Assembly: GCF_002245695.1 (NCBI RefSeq)
Contig: NZ_NOII01000011.1
Location: forward strand, 310,001 to 374,000
Length of the DNA: 64,000 nt
Direction of reading: 5' to 3'
From: Fictibacillus aquaticus
GTDB lineage: Bacteria > Bacillota > Bacilli > Bacillales > Fictibacillaceae
The position numbers and the translations under genes are program-made. This document shows, one piece after another, positions 25,032-34,046 of this stretch. Each line of letters begins with the position of its first letter. Position 1 is the first letter of the stretch. The notes below the pieces were generated by a model that was not told where the DNA came from, made no database searches, and saw only the letters and a list, made by a program, of their open reading frames with translations.

Positions 25032-26199
25032 GCTTTTCCTCCTTATGTAATGTCACTTTTTCTTTTAAAAAGGTACCGGATAAGAAAATGATCAGGTGCA
25101 GCGCTGCGATCAGGCCGGCATAAAGGAAAACAGCAGATAATGAGCTGTTCTTCACAATCGATGAGGCCATAACCGGCGCGAGCAGCAGACCGATGTTCTG
25201 GATAGCGGATACCTTGCTGTAATCCTTGTCGGCATTTCGGCTGAATTGGAAAAGGACCGCATCCAGTCTGGCGAGGCACCATGCCGTTCCAAGACCGAAC
25301 AGACAGCGGAACACGATAAGACAGAACACATTTGTCTCAAACATCTGTAAAAGTAAACCGGCAATGGCTAGGACCGCTGCTGCGGCATAGCCATTCGAGC
25401 CCCACTTTTCGCTGTATTTCTTAATAAAAGGCAGTGCAGCGATCGCCATCAGGCTCGGGATCAAGTACAGCAGACTGCTTGTGAAGGTATCTATTTGATA
25501 AACATTCTCAGTGTACGTCGTAAGAAAAGGCCGGATCATGTTCACGGCCAGGTGAAGCGTCAGAACGATTGCGCCGAACTTCAGAAGGTTCGGCATCATG
25601 CTAAGGGATTCGGTTCTGGTAACTTCAACAACACCAGCATCCGATTTCTTCAGCAAAAAATAACTCGCCAGCCCTAAAGCGCACTCCATAAGCCCGATGA
25701 TCCAGAAGATCATGAGCGGGCTGTCCATCTGGATCACCCATCCGGACAGAACGGTCGCAGTGACAATGGCGCCTTGTAAGACAGCGTGGTAGCTGGCAGC
25801 CGCTCCTGCTGTCTCATTCTTGTTCTCCTGCATCAACAATGTGTAAAGCAGAAAGTACGTACTTTTAAAGATGAGCAGCAGCACGCTCGCGGCGACGAAC
25901 ATCTCGAAGCTTGGTGCAACGGCCATGAGAAAACATGAGAGTCCTGTCCCCCACTGTCCGATAACGAGCAGTCTGGCGCTGCTGCTATATTTATTGGCGA
26001 TTAGCCCCCAGATTGGCGTGAAGATCACGACGACGAGGCGGCATGTCATAATATAAAATCCGGTTACGTCCGGGTCGGTGATCCCGTACACTTTTTCAAA
26101 AAACTGCGGATAGAACGGCGACAGCAGGACCTCTGAGCAGACGAACAGAAAGACGCAGCTTAACAGGAATGCGTTTAGCGGACTTCGGCGGTTTTCCAT
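25015..26199 (-). CDS. MFS transporter, predicted siderophore exporter
   Basis: 394 residues with about twelve membrane spans and no soluble domain. The N-terminal half has the MFS loop 2-3 pattern (RLVVVIFTPIWGLIANKYSS). It lies inside the operon between the hydroxylase and the last synthetase, overlapping both (25 bp and 17 bp), so it is translated with them. In NIS clusters an MFS protein at this place exports the finished siderophore. Import of the iron complex would need an ABC system, which is not in this window. Confidence 0.87.
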   Translation of the reverse strand: MENRRSPLNAFLLSCVFLFVCSEVLLSPFYPQFFEKVYGITDPDVTGFYIMTCRLVVVIFTPIWGLIANKYSSSARLLVIGQWGTGLSCFLMAVAPSFEMFVAASVLLLIFKSTYFLLYTLLMQENKNETAGAAASYHAVLQGAIVTATVLSGWVIQMDSPLMIFWIIGLMECALGLASYFLLKKSDAGVVEVTRTESLSMMPNLLKFGAIVLTLHLAVNMIRPFLTTYTENVYQIDTFTSSLLYLIPSLMAIAALPFIKKYSEKWGSNGYAAAAVLAIAGLLLQMFETNVFCLIVFRCLFGLGTAWCLARLDAVLFQFSRNADKDYSKVSAIQNIGLLLAPVMASSIVKNSSLSAVFLYAGLIAALHLIIFLSGTFLKEKVTLHKEEKHALYK

Positions 26200-27512
26200 G
26201 AATGCTGGACTCCGAACTGCTGAAACACATTTTTCTCATTCAATTTGTACATTTCCTGTCCGAAAAGCTTGTTGATGATCACTGCATTCCGGTGCGCACC
26301 GAGACCAAGATCCGCGGCACCAACGCCGTGCGTGTGCAGTTCTCCGTTCTGAATGAAAATGTGGCTGTCCTCAAGCCCCTTCATTTTCAGCACATAATCG
26401 TTTGTAATCTGATAGCGGTTCTGCTCGTCCCAGTCGATCTTGTCCTGCATGTTCATGAGAAAATGCGGGAATGACGGTGCGTAGCCTGTTCCTAATATGA
26501 CGACATCAGACTGCAGCTCAAACGTTTCATCTGTAACATTTTGCCGCAGACGAAGCTGATGGCTATCATCCTGTTTTTCAATGCTTTCAAGCTCTGTCAT
26601 CGCCTGCAGATGGATGGCTGGCTTCTCTAATCCGACCGATTTTTCGTAAAGCAGGTCATAAATGTCTGCGATGGTTTCCATGCTGATTCCTTTGTACAGC
26701 AAGCCTTGGTTCGGCACCATTTCGTCCTTCTTAGACTGCGGCAGCTGATAAAAGAAGTTCGTATAGTCCGGCGAGAAATATTCTAGGCCGAGCTTGGAAT
26801 ATTCCATCGGGAAGAACCCTTTTGAACGCGTGAACCAGTTCAGTGAGAACTTGTCGTTGTCCTGGATTTGCGCAAGATCATAGAATACCTCAGCCGCACT
26901 CTGGCCTGAGCCAATGACGGTAATTGATTTTGCGTCGAGAAGCTCGTCTTTCATGTTCATATATTGCGCAGAATGAATGACGCGCGGGCCGAGGTTCTTC
27001 TCTAAGTGCGAGGGCACGGATGGACTGGAGCCGATGCCGACTACGAGATGGCGGGCGTAATATTTTATTGCCTCGCCTGAGACCTCTGACTTCACGGTAA
27101 CTTCATACAAGTCATTTTCGATAGGGCGTATTTGCTCTACACCCATGCCGAAGCGGCAGTTGTGCAGCTGTTCCGCGACCCAGCGGCAGTAGTGGTTGTA
27201 CTCGGTGCGCGGTATATGAAATTTCTCAAGGAAATAAAAGTGATACAGCCGGTTGTGCTCCTGCAGGTAATTCAGGAACGTGTACTTGCTCCGCACATCA
27301 GCCATGCTGACGAGATCGGCAAAGAACGGCACCTGCAGGGTCGTGCCATCGATCAGCATCCCTTTATGCCAGTTGAACTCTGTCTTTTTCTCAAAAAACA
27401 GCGTCTCTTTTCCTCCATTTTCCTCGAGCATTGCCGCTAGCCCCAAGTTAAACGGTCCGATACCTACTCCAATCAGGTCATACACTTTCTCCGGCTGCTG
27501 ATTCAATGACAT
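26175..27512 (-). CDS. rhbE: Diamine N-hydroxylase, IucD/RhbE type
   Basis: 445 residues from the ATG at 27512 (AGAGGAG 8 nt upstream). FAD-binding GVGIGPFNLGLAAM at the N-terminus, an NADPH site ITVIGSGQSAAEVFYDL in the middle, and VVILGTGYAPSFP near the end are the signatures of siderophore N-monooxygenases. It hydroxylates the terminal amine of lysine, ornithine or, here from context, 1,3-diaminopropane, giving the future hydroxamate. Overlaps the acetyltransferase gene by 35 bp. Confidence 0.92.
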   Translation of the reverse strand: MSLNQQPEKVYDLIGVGIGPFNLGLAAMLEENGGKETLFFEKKTEFNWHKGMLIDGTTLQVPFFADLVSMADVRSKYTFLNYLQEHNRLYHFYFLEKFHIPRTEYNHYCRWVAEQLHNCRFGMGVEQIRPIENDLYEVTVKSEVSGEAIKYYARHLVVGIGSSPSVPSHLEKNLGPRVIHSAQYMNMKDELLDAKSITVIGSGQSAAEVFYDLAQIQDNDKFSLNWFTRSKGFFPMEYSKLGLEYFSPDYTNFFYQLPQSKKDEMVPNQGLLYKGISMETIADIYDLLYEKSVGLEKPAIHLQAMTELESIEKQDDSHQLRLRQNVTDETFELQSDVVILGTGYAPSFPHFLMNMQDKIDWDEQNRYQITNDYVLKMKGLEDSHIFIQNGELHTHGVGAADLGLGAHRNAVIINKLFGQEMYKLNEKNVFQQFGVQHSWKTAEVR

Positions 27513-28071
27513 CACTCCATCTCCTCTCAAACGTTTCTCTATGGCAAAACATGAGCATGCCGGTCTTGTCCGGCAGCTGGATCGGCTTCACTTTTTCAAA
27601 GCCGCACGTTTCAAACACATGAATCATCTTGTCGTTTGTTATATCCGGCTCGGCGATCACTTTTTCCGTCTTTTTTGATAAAAACTGAAAAGCGACCATC
27701 GCGCGCAGCATAGGCAGGGCGTACCCTTTGCCAAGGTACGCTTCCTCGCCAATTAACAAGTGTATTCCCTGGTCATGAGGATGGTAATCATAGGTATCCT
27801 CGACCACATCGCCTTTCACCCAATACGCCTCCCAGTAGCTCATCGGCACACCGTCGATGAGACCGAGATAAAGTGTCTGGTGAGTATCAGCGAGGAATTT
27901 TTCAAGATGCTTCACATACGCTTCAAACGGAATATCCAGCTTCCAAAACGGGATGACGTACGGCTGCTGCTGCCATTCGTGCAGCATCGCCGCGTCACGC
28001 TCCAGCTCTACTTTTACAAAAGAGATCGTTTTTCCGATTGTGTTGTCATATAGACTAAATTCTGGTTGCAT
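27478..28071 (-). CDS. rhbD: N-hydroxy-diamine acetyltransferase, RhbD/IucB type
   Basis: 197 residues. The GNAT-like siderophore acetyltransferase domain is recognised from the segment YDYHPHDQGIHLLIGEEAYL, then GKGYALPMLRAMV, and the C-terminal FETCGFEKV. It transfers acetyl from acetyl-CoA to the hydroxylamine made by RhbE, completing the hydroxamate. The start overlaps the upstream synthetase stop by 17 bp. Confidence 0.9.
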   Translation of the reverse strand: MQPEFSLYDNTIGKTISFVKVELERDAAMLHEWQQQPYVIPFWKLDIPFEAYVKHLEKFLADTHQTLYLGLIDGVPMSYWEAYWVKGDVVEDTYDYHPHDQGIHLLIGEEAYLGKGYALPMLRAMVAFQFLSKKTEKVIAEPDITNDKMIHVFETCGFEKVKPIQLPDKTGMLMFCHRETFERRWSDVIESAAGESV

Positions 28072-29803
28072 TCGATATCAGCACCTTTTGCAGCGGGTTT
28101 GGAATGTTCGTGTACACAGACTGCGTTTCGAGCGAGCCGACTAGCTCGTCCATATCATGGAAACGCGTGAGCAGGTTTGCCTTGCATGGCAAATCCTTTG
28201 TTTCTAGCAGACTAGTTAAAAGCGCCGATTTTCCGCCAGTGATCGTGTTATGGTGTTCAAGGCGATTGCGGAGTATTTTCATCAGCACTGCTTCATCAGC
28301 CAGACCTGCCGTGCCGAAACCGTTTATCAGGCCAAACAGATGATTCATGAAAAAGTAGTAGCGGAAGCGCTCGACTGCGACCTCGTCGCTGCAGATCGTA
28401 ACGCTCTTTCGGTTCAAATCTGGCAGCTGTTCAACGAGCATATCGGCCTTCGATTCGCTGTAATAGTAGCCTTGGTTGTCGCGATAGTAGAAGGCTTTCG
28501 GATAGCCGTTCTCCAGCTGAACGACCGAGTTCTGCTGATGCGCCTCAAGCGCCACGCCGTACGTTTCATACAGCCAGAGCATCGGATCGAGTGAGATCGT
28601 CAAGTATTGCGCGAACCAATCAGCGCTCACCTCTTCTGGGGTACGGTACTCCTTCTCTGCCAGCTCTTTAATAATGGCAGCAATCCGTGAACGCCCGCCG
28701 TACGCGTGATCCTGACAGAGTCCTGCTATAAGACTCGCGTTCTGTTCGCTGCCGGCAAAGAACGGATTCTCTCGGATCACAACTTCAAAGCCTGAAGTCT
28801 CTTGATCAGTCGGGATGTTCAAGAATGCCGGGTCCTTAATGATCTTGAACGATGGGAAGAACTTGTCCAGCTGCTGGCCGATGCGCGACTGCATGAGCCT
28901 TGAAACCTCTACTCCTCGATGAAGCTCTTTTTCAAGGTTCACGCGGAGTGAGTTCGTGATCTTCACCGGCACCGAAAACTTGAACATGTACGGGAAGTTG
29001 GCGCTGTACACGCTGCGCATGGATGATGTCGCCGAGAACAGTTCGCTGTAGGGACCGATGTAGTTCAGCTTACCGGTGCTGATCAGCTCCTGTACAAAGG
29101 AGTTTTCTAGCAGGACAGGGACTTGCAGCGGGTGTGCAGGGATAAACACTGAATCCTCATCCGCCTCGATTGTTTCTGTAAAAAGCTTATCCTGCAGCAG
29201 CAGCTTTAGAGTGATCTCTTCTGCCGTCACGTTCGCTGCCGAATCTTGATCGACGATGGATCGGTGAGCTTGAAAGAAATGCAGCTGAAAGGAGCCTTTA
29301 AGCTCAGGTGAATAGCGCGTTTCCTGCTCACGGCTCATCCCCTGCTTGCTTTTTGGTGTCGGGTGTAGCAGGTGTCCGAAGATGAGCGACTGCTCGGCCT
29401 CAATAAATGAGAACTCGCTTCTTTCCAGCTTGTCAGAGTCTCCTTCCCTTTCCTCCACATATCGCTGGATGTTTTGCTTAGATAGAATCGTCCGCAGCAT
29501 CAGCTCGTCCTCGCTGTCCTCGCGCCCTTGCTGCAGCAGCAATTCTTTCGAGATGAGCGATACCATCGTGACGTAATCAAGCGGCTTTTCCTGTCTGCCT
29601 GTTTTGTATGAGATTGGGAAGTGGAACAGATGCCTGCCGGTCAGCGACCAGTGCTTCAGGTCTGCCGTTATCGTGACATCTTGATTATCAAGCTTTACTA
29701 TCAGCTTGCTTCCGTCTTGTATGAAGTTTTGTGTTTCCCGCAAGTAACAGTTCAAGAAGCTTTGCATGCTCGCTTTTTCTGCTGTTTGTTTCATATTGGT
29801 CAT
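28055..29803 (-). CDS. rhbC: NIS siderophore synthetase, IucA/RhbC type
   Basis: 582 residues, IucA/IucC family. Key segments are FGHLLHPTPKSKQGMS (His-Pro and Lys of the ATP site) and ALEAHQQNSVVQLENG, with the FhuF-like C-terminal domain including FFMNHLFGLINGFG. Predicted to catalyse the first condensation, citrate with N4-acetyl-N4-hydroxy-diaminopropane. It overlaps the decarboxylase gene by ATGA. The coding sequence contains one exact GGGGTACGGTAC at 28638-28649, the 12-mer of the intergenic inverted repeats. Confidence 0.9.
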   Translation of the reverse strand: MTNMKQTAEKASMQSFLNCYLRETQNFIQDGSKLIVKLDNQDVTITADLKHWSLTGRHLFHFPISYKTGRQEKPLDYVTMVSLISKELLLQQGREDSEDELMLRTILSKQNIQRYVEEREGDSDKLERSEFSFIEAEQSLIFGHLLHPTPKSKQGMSREQETRYSPELKGSFQLHFFQAHRSIVDQDSAANVTAEEITLKLLLQDKLFTETIEADEDSVFIPAHPLQVPVLLENSFVQELISTGKLNYIGPYSELFSATSSMRSVYSANFPYMFKFSVPVKITNSLRVNLEKELHRGVEVSRLMQSRIGQQLDKFFPSFKIIKDPAFLNIPTDQETSGFEVVIRENPFFAGSEQNASLIAGLCQDHAYGGRSRIAAIIKELAEKEYRTPEEVSADWFAQYLTISLDPMLWLYETYGVALEAHQQNSVVQLENGYPKAFYYRDNQGYYYSESKADMLVEQLPDLNRKSVTICSDEVAVERFRYYFFMNHLFGLINGFGTAGLADEAVLMKILRNRLEHHNTITGGKSALLTSLLETKDLPCKANLLTRFHDMDELVGSLETQSVYTNIPNPLQKVLISNATRI

Positions 29804-31293
29804 TGGGTGATCCCCCTGTTTTCGTACTCTGCCGCAAATTGAGAAATGCTGTGAAGAATATCTTCAATATCCGAGATCGTCGTCCGCGGATTCAGCAGTG
29901 TGAATTTCAAGTACACATCGCCGTTCAACTTCGTTTTGGCGACGAGCGCCGTCCCTGTATGGAGCAGTTTTTTGTAAATAAAAGTGTTCATTTCATTTCG
30001 TGCTTCTTCTGAAACGCTTGTGCAGCGGAACACCACCGCGTTGATCTCCGGGCTGAGGTTGGCCACTTCGATCGTACCTTTTCCGGTCATCACCCGTGCT
30101 GTCTGCTGCGCCAACTGGACCGTGTAATCGATCATACTCGCAAAGTTTCTTTCGCCGACAATGCGGAGCGACAGAAACAGCTTGAGCGCGTCAAACCGCC
30201 TTGTCGTCTGGATCGACTTGCTCACAAGGTGAACGAGGCCATCGTCTTCATCGTTTTCAGGATTCAGATAGTCGGCATGGTGCGCGAGATAGCGGAAGTT
30301 CGCTTTCTCTTTTACAAAAAACGCACCGCAGCTGATCGGCTGATAAAACTGTTTATGAAAATCGATCGTGATCGAGTCTGCGCTGTTGATACCGTAGAGC
30401 TTATGACGGTTCTGCTGGCTCATCATGAGCGCACCGCCATAAGCGGCGTCAACATGAAACCATAGACCGTGCTGTTCTGCGATTGCGGCAATGTCCGGAA
30501 TGGAATCGATGCTGCCAAAATCCGTTGTTCCCGCTGTCGCGACAACACACATCGGCAGCAGCCCGCCGCTTTTCAAACGATCAACCTCATCTATCAGCGC
30601 ACTGATTTTCATTCTTTTGTTTTCATCCGTTTCAATGGTCACGACCGCCTGCTCGCCAAGACCGAGCTGGTACGCTGACTTTTTCACGGTAAAATGAGCC
30701 GCCTCCGAGCAAAGAATGCGCAGCTTATGCGACTCTGGCGGTAAACCCTGCTGCTTCACATTCAAGTTCCACTGCTGATGGCAGAAGCGATCGCGGGCGA
30801 GCAGCAGCCCCATATAGTTGGACTGTGTGCCGCCGCTCGTGAACGTTCCGTCTGCTGTGGATGGCAGCTGCAGCTTTTCTGCCGTCCATCTGATCAGCCG
30901 CTCTTCCAGATACGTCGCCGCCGAGCTTTGATCCCACGAGTCCATGGACTGGTTCAGGGCGCCAATCATGAGCTCAGCCGCGATCGCCGGGATGAGTGGC
31001 GGGCAATGCAGATGACCGATGCTCGTCGGATGAGAAACATGGATGCTGTTCTCGACGATTTTCTCCTGCACCTCTTTTAGTACAGCCGTGACATCGTCTC
31101 CGTTCTTAGAGACAAGGCTCATCTCGTTTATTTCGTTTTCTATAGTGTTAGGCGTTTTACCGTTAAACGCCTGTTCATTGTTTTGATAAAAATCGCTTAA
31201 CAGCTGCTGCGTTTCTGAAGCTACTTGTTGAAAAGCCTTAACGCCTTCGTTGCTGCTGTTAAGGAAGTAACGGTCAAAATCGGTCGTGGTCAT
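29800..31293 (-). CDS. rhbB: L-2,4-diaminobutyrate decarboxylase
   Basis: 497 residues, PLP group II decarboxylase. The cofactor region shows GTFTSGGTQSNYMGLLLAR, LWFHVDAAYGGALMMS (Asp to the pyridine N) and SITIDFHKQFYQPISCG, whose Lys forms the Schiff base. It removes the carboxylate of L-2,4-diaminobutyrate to give 1,3-diaminopropane. Paired with the aminotransferase upstream (13 bp gap), which fixes the diamine of this siderophore as diaminopropane and not cadaverine or putrescine. Confidence 0.92.
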   Translation of the reverse strand: MTTTDFDRYFLNSSNEGVKAFQQVASETQQLLSDFYQNNEQAFNGKTPNTIENEINEMSLVSKNGDDVTAVLKEVQEKIVENSIHVSHPTSIGHLHCPPLIPAIAAELMIGALNQSMDSWDQSSAATYLEERLIRWTAEKLQLPSTADGTFTSGGTQSNYMGLLLARDRFCHQQWNLNVKQQGLPPESHKLRILCSEAAHFTVKKSAYQLGLGEQAVVTIETDENKRMKISALIDEVDRLKSGGLLPMCVVATAGTTDFGSIDSIPDIAAIAEQHGLWFHVDAAYGGALMMSQQNRHKLYGINSADSITIDFHKQFYQPISCGAFFVKEKANFRYLAHHADYLNPENDEDDGLVHLVSKSIQTTRRFDALKLFLSLRIVGERNFASMIDYTVQLAQQTARVMTGKGTIEVANLSPEINAVVFRCTSVSEEARNEMNTFIYKKLLHTGTALVAKTKLNGDVYLKFTLLNPRTTISDIEDILHSISQFAAEYENRGITQ

Positions 31294-31305
31294 TCTGCAC
31301 CTCGG

Positions 31306-32649
31306 CTATAGCGCGGCTCTTACCGCGTCTTTAAATATAGAGATCACTTCATCCAGCTGATTCTCTGTTATGATGAGCGGCGGAAGGAACCGGACGACGC
31401 TGCCGTGGCGTCCGCCAACTTCTAAAATAAGGCCGCGGTTAAAGCATTCGCGCTGAATACGGCTCGCCAGCTCCGGGTTGGCTTTGTACGTTCCTTTTAG
31501 TCCTGCCGGAATGCGTGAATCCACGATCTCTGCGCCGACCATCAAGCCGCGTCCGCGAACATCCCCTATTTCTGTGATTTCGTTCTGGAAAACGGAAAGC
31601 TCCAGCATCAGCTTTTCGCCAAGCTCTGCGGCGTGCTGTGACAGGTTGTTTTCTTTGATGTATTTTAAAGTTGCTGTTCCTGCCGCCATCGCCATCTGAT
31701 TGCCGCGGAACGTTCCGATGTGTGCGCCCGGCCCCCATTGATCGAGTTCGCGGTCATAAATTACTACTGATAATGGAAGGCTGCCACCGATTGCTTTTGA
31801 AAGCACGACTACATCCGGAATGATATCCGCATGTTGGAATGCAAACAGCTCGCCGGTGCGTCCGATGCCCGTCTGCACCTCGTCAATAATAAGCGGGATG
31901 TCATGCTCTTTCGTAATTCTGCGAATCTCTCTCAGCCATTCGACCGGTGCCGGAATGGATCCGCCCTCGCCTTGAACGACTTCTAGAATCATAGCAGCCG
32001 GTTTTAGAATTCCGCTTTCCGGATCGTTTAATAGATTTTCAATGTACTGTGCGCTGATACGATGCGTTTCGTCACCGCCAACTCCAAAGGGACAGCGGTA
32101 CGCGTAAGGATATGGCATAAAGTGAACATCTGGCATGAGCCCCTGCACGTGCTGCTTCGGTCCGAGATTTCCGGACAGCGCCATCGTTCCGTGAGTCGCA
32201 CCGTGATAGCCACCCTGGAAGGATAGTATCGTGCTCCTTCCTGTTGCTGTTTTCACAAGTTTAATAGCTGCCTCGATCGCATCTCCGCCTGTCGGTCCGC
32301 AGAATTGAATCTTCGCTTTTTGCGCGAGCTCTGCCGGCAAGCTGTCGAACACTTCACTCACAAACTCTTCTTTTACAGGTGTTGTTAAATCCAATGTATG
32401 TAATGGCCGCTTGTCATGAAGCACCTTTTCGATCGCCTCGATGACTACCGGGTGGTTATGCCCGAGCGCAAGCGTACCTGCTCCTGCCAGACAGTCGATG
32501 TATGTTTTTCCGTTCGCATCTTTTACAAAAATGCCCTCTGCTTCTTCAATCGCGATCGGGATGCGCCTCGGATAAGATCTCGCGTTCGATTCCCTTTCTT
32601 CCTGCTGCTTTAAGTACTTTTCATTTAACTCTATTTGTAAGGTGCTCAT
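31306..32649 (-). CDS. rhbA: Diaminobutyrate-2-oxoglutarate aminotransferase
   Basis: 447 residues from the ATG at 32649, with AAAGGAGG upstream. Class III PLP aminotransferase: CGPTGGDAIEAAIKLVKT, SFQGGYHGATHGTMALSGN, DEVQTGIGRTGELFAFQ and the Lys of VVLSKAIGGSLPLSVV. It makes L-2,4-diaminobutyrate from aspartate semialdehyde with glutamate as donor. First gene of the operon; two Fur boxes lie directly upstream, so iron starvation should induce it. Similar aminotransferases serve ectoine synthesis, but no ect genes are here. Confidence 0.92.
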   Translation of the reverse strand: MSTLQIELNEKYLKQQEERESNARSYPRRIPIAIEEAEGIFVKDANGKTYIDCLAGAGTLALGHNHPVVIEAIEKVLHDKRPLHTLDLTTPVKEEFVSEVFDSLPAELAQKAKIQFCGPTGGDAIEAAIKLVKTATGRSTILSFQGGYHGATHGTMALSGNLGPKQHVQGLMPDVHFMPYPYAYRCPFGVGGDETHRISAQYIENLLNDPESGILKPAAMILEVVQGEGGSIPAPVEWLREIRRITKEHDIPLIIDEVQTGIGRTGELFAFQHADIIPDVVVLSKAIGGSLPLSVVIYDRELDQWGPGAHIGTFRGNQMAMAAGTATLKYIKENNLSQHAAELGEKLMLELSVFQNEITEIGDVRGRGLMVGAEIVDSRIPAGLKGTYKANPELASRIQRECFNRGLILEVGGRHGSVVRFLPPLIITENQLDEVISIFKDAVRAAL

Positions 32650-32670
32650 TCTTGCTCCTCCTTTTATCAA

Positions 32671-32685
32671 TGAAAATGATTCTCA
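32671..32685 (-). promoter_or_regulatory. Fur box 2 (imperfect)
   Basis: TGAAAATGATTCTCA matches the 7-1-7 Fur consensus TGATAATNATTATCA at 13 of 15 positions. It lies between the predicted promoter and the first gene. Confidence 0.8.
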
Positions 32686-32711
32686 ATATCAGTTACATAC
32701 TATACCTTAAA

Positions 32712-32726
32712 TGATAATGATTATCA
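32712..32726 (-). promoter_or_regulatory. Fur box 1 (perfect) over the siderophore promoter
   Basis: TGATAATGATTATCA is a perfect 7-1-7 Fur palindrome. On the minus strand it is followed by a TATAGT -10 element about 8 bp downstream, so bound Fur-iron would cover the -35/spacer region. The -35 itself is poor. Confidence 0.93.
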
Positions 32727-32897
32727 TCGTCAATGATAAATTGTCCCTAACTTGTTTCCATTTATTTATTACGGTGTTAATTAGTGTGCGGGACTTTAAG
32801 CCTATGAAAATAAGTTTTTATGTTTGAGGACATATGTCCTTTCCTAAAGACTGCGATGTAACTGATAATGAGACAAAGAAAAGAAGGAGTGATTTGT

Positions 32898-33323
32898 ATG
32901 AAGGGAGTTCTTTTCGCCATTCTCGGCGGATTGTTCATCACGCTGCAGGGCGTGGCCAACGCACAGATTGGCTCGGCAATCGGCACGTGGCAGGCCGTGA
33001 CCGTCACACAGCTTACCGGATTTATAGCTGCGGTGTTTTTGATGATTTTATTCCGGGATAAAACGTGGCGCCACTACAAACGTGTGAAGCCGCTCTATTT
33101 GACCGCGGGTTCGTTTGCCGCCATCATTATTTTCAGCAACATTACCGCCATCCATCAGATCGGCGTTACGTTAACGATTGCCGCAGTGCTTATCGCGCAG
33201 CTGGCCATCGCGTTTTTCACGGATATCTTCGGCTGGTTTAGCGTGTCTAAGCAGAAGATGAAGCTTCCTCAGTTCGTCGGAATCGGAATGATGGTCGCTG
33301 GTGTGCTCATTCTTAGTTTTTAG
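32898..33323 (+). CDS. YdcZ-type (DUF606) DMT-superfamily membrane protein
   Basis: 141 residues from ATG 32898 after AAGGAGTGATT. Four to five membrane helices; starts MKGVLFAILGGLFITLQGVA, the DUF606 pattern (GxxxxxQxxxN). DUF606 proteins occur as pairs of half-size transporters related to small multidrug/EamA carriers. Partner gene is at 34047, with a Crp-like regulator between them. Substrate unknown. Divergent from the siderophore operon by 248 bp containing the Fur boxes. Confidence 0.85.
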   Translation: MKGVLFAILGGLFITLQGVANAQIGSAIGTWQAVTVTQLTGFIAAVFLMILFRDKTWRHYKRVKPLYLTAGSFAAIIIFSNITAIHQIGVTLTIAAVLIAQLAIAFFTDIFGWFSVSKQKMKLPQFVGIGMMVAGVLILSF

Positions 33324-33338
33324 CAGGAGTGTGTGAAA

Positions 33339-34034
33339 ATGATGAGAGAGATTCATGACCATGAAATGCTGATACGTTTTATAAAAGAGAACAATATCGC
33401 CTTTAGCGAAGAACTTTTGCCACATCTGCATTTATATCGTTTTGACCAAGGTGACTTGATCTGTTCACAGGGTGATCCGGCCGACATGCTGTACGTGCTC
33501 GTCAAAGGCAAGGTGAAGGTTTTCACGACTTCGCCAGAGGGGCGGACGCTCATACTTTCGTTTAAAAAACCGCTCGAGGTGATCGGGGATATTGAATATG
33601 TGCGCGGAACGGAAACAATGAACACGGTCGAGGCGGTGTCGAGGGTTGAAATGATCGGCGTCCATCACCGATGGCTGAAAAAATATGCCGCTGCCGACCC
33701 GGCGTTTCTGGAGTTTCTGCTTCACATCATCACGAATAAATTTTATGTAAAATCCAATTCCATGCAGTTTAATCTTCTATATCCGGTCGAGGTGCGGCTC
33801 GCAAGCTATTTGCTGTCTGTCTCGTACGACAGCTCCTCCAACGTGCTGAAAAAACAGCACAGCTCGGCTAGTCTCCGCGATGCTGCAAACTTGATCGGCA
33901 CGAGCTACCGTCATATGAACCGCGTGCTGCAGCAGTTCTGCGCTAATGGTTTCATTGAGCGTGTGAGCGGCGGCATCATGGTGATTGACCGTGCCGGCCT
34001 AACCGCGATCGCCGGAAATAATATTTATGAATAA
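33339..34034 (+). CDS. Crp/Fnr-family transcriptional regulator
   Basis: 231 residues from ATG 33339 (AGGAG 9 nt upstream). N-terminal cyclic-nucleotide-type beta barrel (FDQGDLICSQGDPADMLYVL then VKGKVKVF), a dimer helix and a C-terminal winged helix with LRDAANLIGTSYRHMNRVLQ. No Cys cluster for an Fnr iron-sulfur site is present. Resembles the YeiL-type regulators. It sits between two DUF606 genes with tiny gaps and probably controls them. Confidence 0.87.
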   Translation: MMREIHDHEMLIRFIKENNIAFSEELLPHLHLYRFDQGDLICSQGDPADMLYVLVKGKVKVFTTSPEGRTLILSFKKPLEVIGDIEYVRGTETMNTVEAVSRVEMIGVHHRWLKKYAAADPAFLEFLLHIITNKFYVKSNSMQFNLLYPVEVRLASYLLSVSYDSSSNVLKKQHSSASLRDAANLIGTSYRHMNRVLQQFCANGFIERVSGGIMVIDRAGLTAIAGNNIYE

Positions 34035-34046
34035 GGATGATGTCTT

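Noticed and set aside
30725-31080. Possible frameshifted gene within the decarboxylase region
   Set aside because: The rhbB frame is continuous with all PLP motifs in order; overlapping frames are shadows.
32671-32726. Other metal regulators (Zur, MntR) at the siderophore promoter
   Set aside because: The 7-1-7 palindrome TGATAATGATTATCA is the Fur consensus; the operon function fits iron.
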